Assembly: GCA_013339895.1 (NCBI GenBank)
Contig: JABACO010000007.1
Coordinates: 1,482,929 to 1,546,928, forward strand
Direction: 5' to 3'
From: Ephydatia muelleri
Taxonomy: Eukaryota > Porifera > Demospongiae > Spongillida > Spongillidae
DNA: 64,000 nucleotides
This document shows positions 11,635-21,685 of this stretch, one piece after another; position 1 is the stretch's first letter, and every line of letters begins with the position of its first letter. The notes beneath the pieces were generated by a model that did no database searches, was not told the origin of the DNA, and worked only from the letters and a program-made list of their open reading frames with translations. The translations under genes and the position numbers were made by a program.

Positions 11635-13620
11635 ACCTGGCTGAGCCTGTACCACATAACCTCTCCGTGTCATGGCCACACTTCACTCACAGTTCTGGTG
11701 GACAATACTACTTTTTGTTTGTGCTTGTCTCTGTATGTCTTTTTTTTTTTTTTTTTTTTTCTCTCCATTTTTTTTTTTGTTGTCTTGGATGGCATTTGCT
11801 TATATCTGTGTTTCATCACACTAACCTAAAGGTTGTACTTTGGTACTTGTGATACATCTGTTGTTCAGACTTGGATGTTGCACTTTACCAAGCTTTTGGG
11901 ATAGCTTTTGTGCTGGGGATTCATTATTCAACTACTGTATCATGGTTATAGACCTAATATGGTAGGGACAGTTAGTATTTAAATAACTATTCACAATATG
12001 TTTTGTGTGTATTATAATAGAAATTTTTGGGTAAGCTTGCTTTGCTTGAGAATTAGGTGAAATCCAAATTGTATTGAAAACCACATAACTTTTCTCAATC
12101 ATGTACTACATCCTTACTCATACTTCTTTCAATATTACTTGACAGCTACTTGCTTGGTCCACTGCTTGTATTGATGAAGTAATGACCCTACAATTAATGT
12201 TAAATAACCCCTAAATACATTTCTAAAATGCTACTTTCCGTTTCTTGATGCTATAATTTCATACATAATTTCGCCATTGGCAATGTCTTGTGATGGTTGT
12301 ATTACACTCGGGAGGAAGATCATTTCGTGATAAGCTTTAAATCAGAAACATTTCACCACACCATCTTCACCCCAGATGTCCTATTATCTCATGCAGTCAA
12401 TGTATACAGCTCCCTCAACCAAATGTTGCTATTTAAAGCATCATTTTCTCCCACAACCTACCCAAGGGCAGTAGTGTCTTTGAGATCCAGGATAGTGTTG
12501 TTGTGTAGTGTGCACCTTGTAATCTCATTGTGCTAGATAGCTAATATTTGATTTGTGCAGTTATCGTTGGACAAGTCGACAGTTGCCAAGAAGGTGGAGC
12601 TCTGTGTGAAGGTTGGATGTGCATACGGCAATTAGACAAATTCGTGTTCCTTTATATATACTCTAAAATGCATGAAAACAATTTCGTTGGTCAATTTTGT
12701 TCTCTAGCTATACTGTTCTTGTTTACCTAGCTACTGAAATGATCTTCTGATCACGCGCGCCCACACACACACACACACACACACTCAACACATACACACT
12801 CACATGCTACAGTACTAGTACTGAGTAACGTGGTCTTGCGTCGCACCAGCTAGGTTTTAATCGTGGCAGCCATCTGTAGGATGGTTTAGCGTAGTTGTTG
12901 ATGACCAAAGTCGCACAATTGGTGATACCACGGAATGTGATATCGCACTGGAACACTCATTGCCTAGTGGTGGACCAGCTTAGAGGAAGTCGTCTCAGTA
13001 ATGGATCAGGTCTGCTCCCTCGTGATCCAGTGCACTGCTTACGTTCTGCCGCTTGGCGGGCATTTGTTAGGGTATTTACGCATGCGCAGCGCATTTGAAC
13101 TTCTAGGAGTGATATATTTGTGGTAGGTGGCTGTGTTCCTCTAGGAGACGAAGTTGGAGAGTTAGAAGACGTTCTTACAAATTTTCTTTGTGTTGTTATT
13201 TGCACAGGCTTGTCTGTACTTCTGGACTGAGCGTTTGTTGAGAGGTCTCACTGTTGGATTCAACGGTACGTCAGGTTTTGGCGGGGTACATGCCCTTGCT
13301 TAGCCATCAACTGCCAAGTTACCTTTGTGAACAGGCCTTGACTCCATCCATCCTCAGAGATATAAGTATTCAATATCGGTTTTTCACGTGTGGTGTGATT
13401 TTGTATGACATCTGTTTGACACTACATACCATTAGCCCTGTCCCCTCCCTTCCCCTCTCTCATTCCTCTACCCTTCCACAGTCTCTCGCGTGGGGCCAAA
13501 TCTTTACGGTAAGAATTTCGTGCTTTATGCGAAAGCAGAGAGCGGCATGTTGTATGTATACCGCCTGTTAATTGGTTGTTTATTATTTCAACTCATTAAA
13601 TATTTATTGGGGCCGTCAGT
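11635..13620. other. Intergenic, no gene recognised
   Basis: Pyrimidine tracts (T-runs at 11739-11780), a short (CA)n at 12762-12784 and AT-rich unique sequence. I see no coding segment with splice support. Confidence 0.5.
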
Positions 13621-13626
13621 CGGGAC

Positions 13627-13693
13627 TAGACCTAGAGCTCTAGTAGGCGCTGGAAGTGAAATGATAGTGTGTAATAATGTGCTCACGTTATAG
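13627..13693. repeat. Direct repeat copy 1 flanking the RecQ/DIRS composite
   Basis: About 65 bp containing GACCTAGAGCTCTAGTAGGC and GCTGGAAGTGAAATGATAG recurs almost unchanged at 17418-17482, in the same orientation, beyond the other side of the TIR element. Confidence 0.85.
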
Positions 13694-13914
13694 CGGAGGT
13701 GATTCGCGCAATGTGATTGGTCAATACCCAGACCCATGTTTTCACAGCAGCGGATGTATTACATCACCGCTACGTGAAAAGTGGGTCTGGTAAAGTCCTA
13801 TACTCAATTCTGTCCAGCTTCCCCAGAATGTTGGGGAACCAATCAGATTCGAGGTATGCGGTAATTGCATACCTTTGTTATAATCGTGCAATTAATGATT
13901 AATTACCAACGCAA

Positions 13915-14159
13915 ATGGAGAGAGCCGCGTGCAAACGTCTGGGGTATTCGAAGTACAAGTTAAAAGAAGAGCAGCTACGAAGTGTAGTTGATGTATTGAG
14001 TGGGCGCGATGCATTTGTGAGTTTTCCAACGGGATATGGCAAGTCCCTATGTTACGCCATTCTACCGTGGGCGTTTGATGAAGTAAGGAGTATTGACAAA
14101 AAAAAGCATTGTGATAGTTGTTTCGCCGCTTGTGAGTTTGACTATGGATCAGGTTAGGG
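13915..14159 (+). pseudogene. RecQ-type DNA helicase N-terminal fragment, frameshifted and truncated
   Basis: The frame from the ATG at 13915 has the RecQ Q-motif region (LKEEQLRSVVDVLSGRDAF) and Walker A motif I (FPTGYGKSLCY). A frameshift in an A-run near 14099-14107 separates it from the next helicase segment, which reads VVSPLVSLTMDQVRDL in the adjacent frame, the RecQ motif Ia region. It stops at about 14159, where DIRS-like RT sequence begins. A 12-mer GACTATGGATCA occurs on both sides of this join (14140-14151 and 14166-14177). Motifs II-VI are absent, so it cannot be an active helicase. RecQ-like ORFs inside invertebrate mobile elements are known in general; the link here is inferred from the flanking TIRs. 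Confidence 0.75.
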
Positions 14160-16178
14160 ATCTATGACTATGGATCACGCTGTGGCTCTGCTTTCCCAGT
14201 ATGGTCAAGATGCGTTGATGGCAAAGATTGACCTCAAAGCTGCCTTCCGCCTGATTCCAGTACAAGCTGCAGACTGGGTGCACCTGGGGATCTGCTGGCG
14301 AGGACAGTTTTATGTGGACACATGCCTTCCTTTTGGTCTACGTTCAGCCCCTGCCCTCTTTACCCACTACGCTGAGGCATGACTTCCTCCTGGTTGGCCC
14401 TCCCGGCAAGGACACATGTCAGGAGGCAATGTCCAGGATGCTGACAGTATGTAACCTGTTAGGCATTTCAGTAGCCTCTGAGAACACAGCAGCTTCGACT
14501 ACCCCCGGAAAAGCTAGAGGAGCTGACAGGGCTAACCAGGTCCTGGCTATCCAGGCACATGGCCACCAAGAGGGAGCTGCTCTCACTCATCGGCAAGCTC
14601 TCCTTTGCTGCTAAGGTGGTGCCAGCAGGGAGGCACTTACTCCGCCGCCTAATTGACCTCTCCACCACAGTTAGGAAGCTTCACCATCACATCAGCCTTA
14701 ATGCAGAAGCAAGAGCCGACATTAGGTGGTGGGTCAGCTTCCTTCCTTCCTGGAATGGTGTTGCCATGTTCCTGGACCCAGAATGGACAGCAGCCGACTC
14801 TCTTCAGCTCTATACTGATGCCTCAGGCTCCCTAGGCTTTGGTGCCTACTTCAACGGTCCGGGGTGACTGGCAGCCACACCAACGCCTCCCACTCCGTTC
14901 CATACAGTGGCAGGAACTGTTTGCCATTGTGGCTGTTGCTAGCACATGGGGTCATCTCTGGGCAGGCCTACGCATCCACTTCCATTGCGACAACCTCCCC
15001 ATTGTCCAGGCATGGGCAAGACAGTCTGCGAAACATCCTGACCTCATGCGGCTGCTCCGAACCCTGTTTCTAGTGGCAGCCCAGCACAGCTTCACGATCC
15101 GCCTGTCACACTTACCTGGCAGACTAAACAGCATTGCTGATGCCTTTCCCGAAATAACTTACCCCTCTTCTTCACTCTTGCCCCCCCAGGCGGACCCTCA
15201 ACCAACCCCAACCCCACATCACCTGCCCGAGACCTGAACCACCATCTCCAGCTCCTACTGAACAGAGCCTTGGCCGCATCTACTGCAACCACCTATGCCA
15301 CTGGAATCAGGCGCTACCAGGGTTTCTGCCACGCTTTCAAGTTGATACCGGTCCCCGGCACAAAAGAAACTATCACACTATTTGCAGCCCACCTCAGCCG
15401 GACCCTGAACTCCAGGACCATTCAGGTTTATGTGGCAGCAGTCTCATTCCTGCACTACTCCATGGGGTACAAGAGCCCCGCTTCCTAACCCAACGCTGCG
15501 ACTTGCCATCCGGGGTGTCCAACGCCTCCAGGAGCCCATCCACCTCAAGCCCACACGACTGCCGCTGACTGTGGAGATGCTGGGTCACATGCTGTAGAGG
15601 TTGGAGGCAGCCCCCCTGAAAAGACACGACCGTCGGATGCTCAGAGTGGCCCTTACCCTCGGCTTCTTTGGTTTCTTGAGGGTCAGCGAATTTACCCTCA
15701 AGAACCGGAGGTTTGACCCTAGGTACCACCCTACCAGGCAAGACATCAGCTGGACCGGAGAAGGCATGCACTTTTTCATCAAGCGGTCCAAAACCAGCCA
15801 GATGGCAAGGGCACCACTATCTGCATTGGGCGTACCGAGGGCAGGCACACGTGTCCAGTGGCAGCAATGGAGGCCTATAGAGGATGCTGTCGCTGTCCCA
15901 TTCAGTCATCACCCGTCTTCCACTTCAGAGATGGGAGGCCGCTTACATCCAAGAGCTTCCGCTCCACCTTCCTATCCCTGGTGGAGCAATGTGGCTACAA
16001 TCCAGCCCAATACAACACACACAGTCTATGTATTGGTGCAGCCACAGCAGCCGCCAGAGGAGGCCTTCCCACTGAGACCATCCAGAAGCTTGGCAGATGG
16101 CGAAGTTGTGCATATCAGACCTACACCCGTCATCCCCTGACTCACCCATCTGACACTAGAACTATGGCCGCACAGTAA
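14160..16178 (+). pseudogene. DIRS-like retroelement: RT, RNase H and tyrosine recombinase, decayed
   Basis: Segments in several frames read in order: RT motif A (KIDLKAAFRLIPV), motif B (LPFGLRSAPALF), the region after the catalytic loop (DFLLVGPPGKD), an RT connection/thumb (ATKRELLSLIGKLSF), RNase H (YTDASGSLGFGAYF, then IQWQELFAI and HCDNLPIVQAW), and a tyrosine recombinase from about 15254 (TATTYATGIRRYQGF, GFFGFLRVSEF, then THSLCIGAAT and LGRWRSCAYQTY). The catalytic YADD motif at 14368-14383 is broken by what looks like a 4-nt insertion. The recombinase H-x-x-R box reads HSLC, so one catalytic Arg is lost, although the final Tyr remains. At least five frameshifts and stops make it dead. 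Order and motifs match DIRS-type elements rather than LTR elements; no integrase is present. Confidence 0.88.
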
Positions 16179-16865
16179 CAATTACCCAGATGTATGTACC
16201 CATGCTGTGTACCCTACTCCACAAACCTGAAACCATATCCTAATCGCCAACCATTTTGGGGGTTTTCACTTGGGCAACACCCTCCGGGCTTCTACCCTGG
16301 GACAGCCACCAAACCATGACCAGCGTCTTGGTTTGGGACACAGGCCGACCCAATGGTGACCAGCGTCACCCGTTGGTCCCTGTAGGCCCAGTGGTACGAG
16401 GCACAGCTGCTACATGCCTGGCTGCGGCTGTCGCCTGCCCCCATTATGGGCCAAACACAACTACGATTCTTAGTATGGGGCAGGGGGTACATTTACTCAG
16501 CCTGTAAGAGCAATTAAATGGCATTAAGGTAGAGTTTAGGTACAGTGGTAGTAAACTAAGTTTAATGCAGAGAGTTGCTCTGTGTCATGTAGTGTTGCTA
16601 AGCTGGCTATAGTGATGTTGCTAAGGCCAAAGTGTAAACATATGTTTCTACAGATGCATTCAATGAATGATCCTAACCAATCCTATACTGTGCATTAGTG
16701 CTCAATAGCATTGCAGGGGATCTTTTTCCCCCATAATACCCTTATCCAATCAAATCACCCCAATCGTTGTCGATATGGTTACAGGTTTTGTATTTAAGTG
16801 AGGGCTTCATGGGTGCAGCACTCCAGTCATAGCCTTGACTGCGACCAGTTGCTCATATGACAACC

Positions 16866-16953
16866 AGGGAGAACTTGCGAGCTTTAACCTGCGAGACATT
16901 GCGCTTGCGTCTCGCCCAGGTTCATCCTTCACAGGCCGGAAAGAAAGAGGTGC
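16866..16953 (+). pseudogene. SAP-domain-like peptide fragment
   Basis: The frame reads LRALTCETLRLRLAQVHPSQ followed by AGKKEVLV, which fits the SAP DNA-binding helix-extended-loop-helix pattern, ending at a possible splice donor (GTAACT). It sits just inside the right TIR of the composite element. SAP segments occur in mobile-element proteins; ownership here is a guess. Confidence 0.35.
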
Positions 16954-17287
16954 TGGTAACTTATTGCGTTATACTTTCGCTTAAATTATTCGAGTATGTT
17001 AATAAAATTCATGATACGTCATTTACATTCATCGCGACGTATTACATAATCACTGGACAGAATTGAGTATAGGACTTTACCAGAACCTCTTTCCACGTAG
17101 CGGTGATGTAATCCACCCGCAGCTGTGGGAATCAGGGTCTGGGTACGAGACTAGGTCAATTGCAGGTATCTAAACGCGGTAGAATTTTGTATACCTTCAA
17201 ATGCTATGTACGTATCTAATTGCTGCGTTGAGTGATAATTTATTGGTTAGTAGGTACGCGTTGCTATTGTCTAGACACTGTCACCTT

Positions 17288-17394
17288 CGGGATCCACGTG
17301 ATTTAGAATCCCCTCAGGCCCTTAGTAGCGCCCTTGCTACCGCTCGGGACGCTACAGCCCAGGGCCCTCGGGGATTCTAAATCACGTAGATCCC
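17288..17394. repeat. Short inverted repeat, about 25-bp arms
   Basis: GGGATCCACGTGATTTAGAA at 17289 returns as its reverse complement (TTCTAAATCACGTAGATCCC) ending at 17394, with a GC-rich loop of about 55 nt. It resembles a small MITE or hairpin just outside the right TIR of the composite element. Confidence 0.7.
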
Positions 17395-17417
17395 TCAGTT
17401 TCAGTGTCTAACCTATA

Positions 17418-17482
17418 TTTAGACCTAGAGCTCTAGTAGGCGCTGGAAGTGAAATGATAGTGTGTAATGTGCTCACATGTTA
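17418..17482. repeat. Direct repeat copy 2 flanking the RecQ/DIRS composite
   Basis: Same 65-bp motif as 13627-13693 with small indels (GTGTAATAATGTG versus GTGTAATGTG). Confidence 0.85.
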
Positions 17483-17538
17483 TAAAGGTGTTTTGTATTG
17501 TGTTTTGGGACTTGTGTGAGTTGTGATGATCTCTTTAG

Positions 17539-17938
17539 ATGACAATGGACTTTGTCCCTTTTGTATTTTCTGGTGATTACTGCTTTATTTGTTGCGTCTG
17601 GAGTGTCAATTCATTTGTTTGCGCCTTGAGCTACTGCTTCATTTTGTTCCTGTCCAAAGACTATTTATTGCTGAGACTGGTACTGGTTGACTGCAGGTTC
17701 TCTCTAGCTATCAAGTTGCAAGTGATACAAAAGGTAATGTGGTTCACAAGTGTAACAAAAGCTGTGAGAAAGTATGGTTATAATTTTTTTTTGGGTGAGT
17801 CTTATTAATGTATAATTTGCCTGTCCTGTTGCTAATAGACTTCTGCTCTTCAGTCTGGAGGTTGCTGGTTCATCTGTTCCTGTCTGGAGGTTTGACTGCT
17901 GTTTTGTCTGTATCTCTACTGGCTGGCCTCTAAGAGGT
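17539..17938. repeat. Duplicated host segment, left half of copy 1
   Basis: Matches 24870-25260 along its length (shared runs such as TTTCTGGTGATT, CTATCAAGTTRCAAGTGATA, GACTGCTGTTTTGTCTGTAT). The right half resumes at 22051 after the tyrosine-recombinase element. Confidence 0.75.
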
Positions 17939-18564
17939 TAATGTGTTGTCGGTAACTGAGTAGTCGTAGCAATGCTGTTGCATAGCTTCTGATCTGGAGG
18001 AATCTAGGGGGGGAGAGGGATGGGGGTGGGAAGTAGCCCCACCCCTTATGCCAGCTTGGGGGGGTGGGACGTGAAGTCCCCCCTTTTCCCTTTCTACCCT
18101 AGAAGTCACAGACTATGATAGTCTGGAGAAAGAAAGAAGAATAAAAAAAAGAATCACCACCCAAGTGTGTCCTCGCACGCCACGTGGTATTTCTTCTATC
18201 GGACTGCGCATGCGTTAGGTACCTCCCACATTAACCTAGGTTAACTCGTTCACCTTCATTTAATGTGTTGTCGGTAACTGAGTAGTCGTAGCAATGCTGT
18301 TGCATAGCTTCTGATCTGGAGGAATCTAGGGGGGGAGAGGGATGGGGGTGGGAAGTAGCCCCACCCCTTATGCCAGCTTGGGGGGGTGGGACGTGAAGTC
18401 CCCCCTTTTCCCCAAGGAGGGGTATATGCCAAGACCCCTCCCCCCCAAGCTGTAGTTAGGTGATCGCTCTAGTGCCCTCTGCATGCCCTGACCCAGGTCC
18501 CAATAATGAAATCCCATGCGGAATTGCCTGGGCTGTGATTCGTGTTATACAACACACATCTACA

Positions 18565-19605
18565 TTACAACTGCTCCAAATCGGCCTGGGGGGCAATCAG
18601 TTTTGCCGCTACTGAACGCAACTGGGATGGAGGGGTTCGGATGTAAACCGTGTACGCTGCACTCTCCCACCTCCCCAGTGTCTTGATCAGGGAGTCTTGC
18701 AGACCACATGCTGCTGCCGTAGTCGCTGCTCCGATCCTGAAACTGTGACCGGAGTAGTGAGAGGGGTCCACCCCGGCCCTTTCCAGTGCCCTTCTGACTT
18801 CTGCCACCAGGCGGTCCCGCGTTAAACGGCGACCATCTTCAAATAGAAAGAAAGGTCCTGCTTGTGATCCCCGCTGGACCATGTAGGCTAAAACTGCGGC
18901 CACCGGGCAGAGCTGGCTCTTCGTCGCTCCAATGTGAACCGTCACTCCTTTTCGGAAAGGATCCGTCTTGGACGCCTTTATTGCCACCGTGATGTAGGAC
19001 GGGTTAACCAGGCTATCGGTTCGTACATCTCCGTAACTGAGGTGGGCGGACGGGTCGTAGGCTCCATCAGAAGGCACCACTATCTCCCCCGATCGCAGGA
19101 AGCCGAAGAAGCACATGCAAGAAGCAGCCCAAAGCATGGATGCATCCCATCTCTCCGGTACCCTCGACCATATGCCCCACATCTTCCTCAGGATAGGGGG
19201 AGTTATGGGTAGGCGCGGGCGAGGTTTCCCCACTGCCAGCTTGCGGAATCCCTTCAAGACGTACTCGAGGTGTGGCATGCCCCCAATGTCCGGATCTTTC
19301 CCCCCCAAGGAGATCTGTGCAAATCGGACGCCTGACAAATACGTCTTGGCTGTGGAGCCGGCTAAGCCATCTCTATATAGAGACGCGACAAATAGTGATA
19401 GTGAACGTTGGGATACTGGGAATGGTGCGATACCCAATGTGGCACACAGCTTGATATAGCGGTCACTTCCTGACCTGTACGTGTTTCTGGTCGAGTCCGC
19501 TATACCCGCCGAAAACAATTGCTGAATAATTGCGCCCAATTGACTGCAATTGGAACTCCCAGTCTCCAAAACACCGATCTTAAGATGAGGAGATAGTCGC
19601 TGCAC
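18565..19605 (-). CDS. Tyrosine recombinase of the PAT/Ngaro-type element
   Basis: A 346-residue open frame with the phage-integrase fold: an N-terminal SAM-like DNA-binding half (DSTRNTYRSGSDRYIKLC, then STAKTYLSGVRF) and a catalytic half with Arg in FFGFLRSGEI, the H-x-x-R box in GHSFRIGAAT, and the nucleophile Tyr in AAYTVYIR. All are present, so the enzyme may still be active. In DIRS-order elements this protein inserts a circular DNA intermediate in place of a DDE integrase. It overlaps the end of the upstream RT fragment by a few codons in another frame, and the upstream part of the frame could be the tail of a deleted RNase H. The ATG used is the first in the frame. Confidence 0.88.
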   Translation of the reverse strand: MQRLSPHLKIGVLETGSSNCSQLGAIIQQLFSAGIADSTRNTYRSGSDRYIKLCATLGIAPFPVSQRSLSLFVASLYRDGLAGSTAKTYLSGVRFAQISLGGKDPDIGGMPHLEYVLKGFRKLAVGKPRPRLPITPPILRKMWGIWSRVPERWDASMLWAASCMCFFGFLRSGEIVVPSDGAYDPSAHLSYGDVRTDSLVNPSYITVAIKASKTDPFRKGVTVHIGATKSQLCPVAAVLAYMVQRGSQAGPFFLFEDGRRLTRDRLVAEVRRALERAGVDPSHYSGHSFRIGAATTAAACGLQDSLIKTLGRWESAAYTVYIRTPPSQLRSVAAKLIAPQADLEQL

Positions 19606-20080
19606 TCCGATGAGTCTGGCGGTCCAAAATTAGCCTCCACTTGCCTGTCGCTCCCTTCGGTATCACTCCAAAACGGCTGATCTGTATCGTTTGTGACCAC
19701 GGTGGACACAACGGTCCCACCACTCTTCCCTCTGAGCACTCTACTGCCAGGTACTCCCGGATGACTTGGGCATACTCACGAGCCGAATGCATGTTTCTGG
19801 TAGCGCTCTGGCAACTATGGTGGGCATAGTCGAACCCCACTCGGAACCCTTCTCTTAGTCCCGTTACTATATAGGCCCTGTATTGCTGGTCTGGGTGGGA
19901 TTTCAGCGCCTCCTCCCACTCTGACCACTCTAGAGGTGTCGTGATGCGACTCCACATGGGTGGTGGTATACGCCGAGTATCCCAAGTGGCCCTACAGCGT
20001 TCGAGAGCCAGCAGGTCCCCTGTGTACTGATAGACGCCTGCGCCAAAAACGATGACATATGTGAAGTGAACGGCATGCAA
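19580..20080 (-). pseudogene. RT N-terminal segment of the PAT/Ngaro-type element, core deleted
   Basis: The frame contains LREGFRVGFDYAHHSC, SAREYAQVIREYLAVECSEG and ISRFGVIPKGATGKWRLILD, the region upstream of RT motif A in DIRS-like polymerases. It ends abruptly right after WRLILD, where the motif A-B-C palm and RNase H should follow, and the recombinase frame begins at once. About 1-1.5 kb of polymerase sequence is therefore missing, by deletion rather than decay. Confidence 0.82.
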
Positions 20081-20177
20081 ATATTTGACCAGCTAAACAG
20101 TTAACACCTAACCATAACACTGTCATGCAATGACTCATGCATGCCACCTGACAATGCTAGCACTTATGTCCCAATGC

Positions 20178-21116
20178 TCAAGGCCTAGGGCGTTTCATGC
20201 CTGCTGTTTGAGGCCGGCTGCATTGCTTAAGTGGGTGGTCGCCACCACAGCCCAGGCATGCGTGTCGGTAGCGGCAGCTTTGGTAGGAGCAACGCATCTC
20301 GTTCCATCGGCGGCATATCTCCTGGGAAGGGTTGGTAGCGATCTCGCCAGAAGCACGAGGTCTTGTTGAGCACGCTGCTAGCACTGCTTCCAGCGTCCTC
20401 TCAAGGTCGGTTTTTGCCGAATACGGGCAATCCCGAACGACGTGGTCAATTGACGCGCAGGTGCTACAGCGCGGGATGCCCTGTGCCTTCCCAGTGAAGT
20501 TCACAGCATACAGGGAAGGGTTTATCCGGGACCATACCCTGTTGCCCGTGCTGGCTGCCTGCCTTCTGAAGGCCGAGTCATATTCGATCCAAGTTGGGCC
20601 GTGCTCCCTGCTTGCCCAAATGATTCCCGTCATGTACGCTAGCAGCTCCGGTACCGATTCTGGGAACCTTCGCGACATTACGCTTGTGTAAGTTGCAAAA
20701 CATTGTACCCATGGGATCAGCTCAGTCACCAGGCGCTTGCGACGATTCACCGCTACCAGCCCAGTACCAGGTTCGTCCGATTTCTGTAACCAGTTTTCTG
20801 CCACCATCTCGCTCATCTCCACAAACTCCCATTTCCATATTTTTTCTGCCAGTTTTCTAGGTACTGGAGCCATCCCCTCACCCACCGAGACTGCTGGCTC
20901 GTTACGCGGATCTGGTATGCTGTGTGCTACCGCCGGCTGCATTGTGCTCTGGGCTGACTGGGTCTGATCAGCATCGCCTTGCGTATTTACAACTGGAATA
21001 TCGGCCTGAGCCAGTGTGGGGCCCGACGGCATCGACCCGAGATCTGCACCTAGAATGAAGTGGTGAGCGAGCAGTAAAGTGGCCACCCACATACGCTGCT
21101 TCCCGACCCTCCCCAT
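20178..21116 (-). CDS. Gag-like protein with zinc knuckle and CCCH finger
   Basis: Open frame of roughly 312 residues from the first in-frame ATG (about 21116; the open frame extends slightly further up). The C-terminal half has a CCHC knuckle (CSTCASIDHVVRDC, spacing C-x2-C-x4-H-x4-C) and then a CCCH-type finger (C-x7-C-x4-C-x3-H in CRRWNEMRCSYQSCRYRH) followed by CLGCGGDHPLKQC. This pairing is typical of gag ORFs in DIRS/Ngaro elements. It precedes the RT fragment and recombinase in element order, as expected. Confidence 0.82.
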   Translation of the reverse strand: MGRVGKQRMWVATLLLAHHFILGADLGSMPSGPTLAQADIPVVNTQGDADQTQSAQSTMQPAVAHSIPDPRNEPAVSVGEGMAPVPRKLAEKIWKWEFVEMSEMVAENWLQKSDEPGTGLVAVNRRKRLVTELIPWVQCFATYTSVMSRRFPESVPELLAYMTGIIWASREHGPTWIEYDSAFRRQAASTGNRVWSRINPSLYAVNFTGKAQGIPRCSTCASIDHVVRDCPYSAKTDLERTLEAVLAACSTRPRASGEIATNPSQEICRRWNEMRCSYQSCRYRHACLGCGGDHPLKQCSRPQTAGMKRPRP

Positions 21117-21214
21117 TATCGCGTATAGGACCGCCTTGGTCAAGGCCGGCTATATCACCAAGTTGCACCGTGCTCTTTGAGTTTGCTAACGGTATTAATG
21201 CGGCCGGGCGTGCT

Positions 21215-21685
21215 GATAGGCTTGGCGACACCCGCCGGGGTGTTGATGAAGTGTGTTCTACTCGCCGGAGTAGCGTTAAGCTTAGCCATACCCGCCGGGG
21301 GTATCGATCGAGTGGGCTCTACTCGCCGGAGTAGCGTTCGGCTTAGCCATACCCGCCGGGGTATCGATCGAGTGGGCTCTACTCGCCGGAGTAGTGCTCA
21401 GCTTAGCGATACCCGCCGGGGTATCGATCGAGTGGGCTCTACTCGCTGGAGTAGCGTTAAGCTTAGCGTTACCCGCCGGGGTATGGATCGAGTGCGTTCT
21501 ACTCACCGGAGTAGCGTTCGGCTTAGCGATACCCGCGAGGGTATCGATCGAGTGGGCTCTACTCGCTGGAGTAGTGTCAAGCTTAGCGTTACCCGCCGGG
21601 GTATGGATCGAGTGCGTTCTACTCACCGGAGTAGCGTTCGGCTTAGCGATACCCGCCGGGGTATGGGCTCTACTCGCCTGAGTAG
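21215..21685. repeat. 60-bp tandem repeat inside the PAT/Ngaro-type element
   Basis: About eight 60-bp units (GTATCGATCGAGTGGGCTCT, ACTCGCCGGAGTAGCG, GCTTAGCGATACCCGCCGGG). It lies between A1 and gag, i.e. in the 5' leader. On the minus strand it stays open as a 20-residue repeat (ASRAHSIDTPAGIAKPNATP), but the frame is not joined to gag, so I do not call it coding. Confidence 0.92.

Larger units (their letters stand above)
13715..17155. mobile_element. Composite TIR element with RecQ-like fragment and DIRS-like cassette
   Basis: The ends are inverted repeats of about 95 bp. On the left (about 13729-13820) ACCCAGACCC, ATTACATCACCGCTACGTG and TCTGGTAAAGTCCTATACTC follow one another; on the right (about 17065-17150) the same motifs appear reversed, ending GGTACGAGACTAG. 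The interior contains a truncated RecQ-type helicase reading frame, a degenerate RT-RNaseH-tyrosine recombinase cassette and a SAP-like peptide. Solo ends of the same family occur at 4640-4740 and 54605-54655. I infer that the helicase belonged to the TIR element and the retroelement is nested or fused; the TIR family name is unknown to me. Confidence 0.6.

Noticed and set aside
11262-11852. 196-codon plus-strand frame
   Set aside because: Mostly pyrimidine-tract intron read through; the supported coding part is the short last exon of the coiled-coil gene in another frame (11537-11634).
18565-19605. Crypton-type DNA transposon recombinase
   Set aside because: The split direct repeats, gag with zinc fingers and RT N-terminal segment on the same strand place the recombinase in a DIRS-order retroelement.
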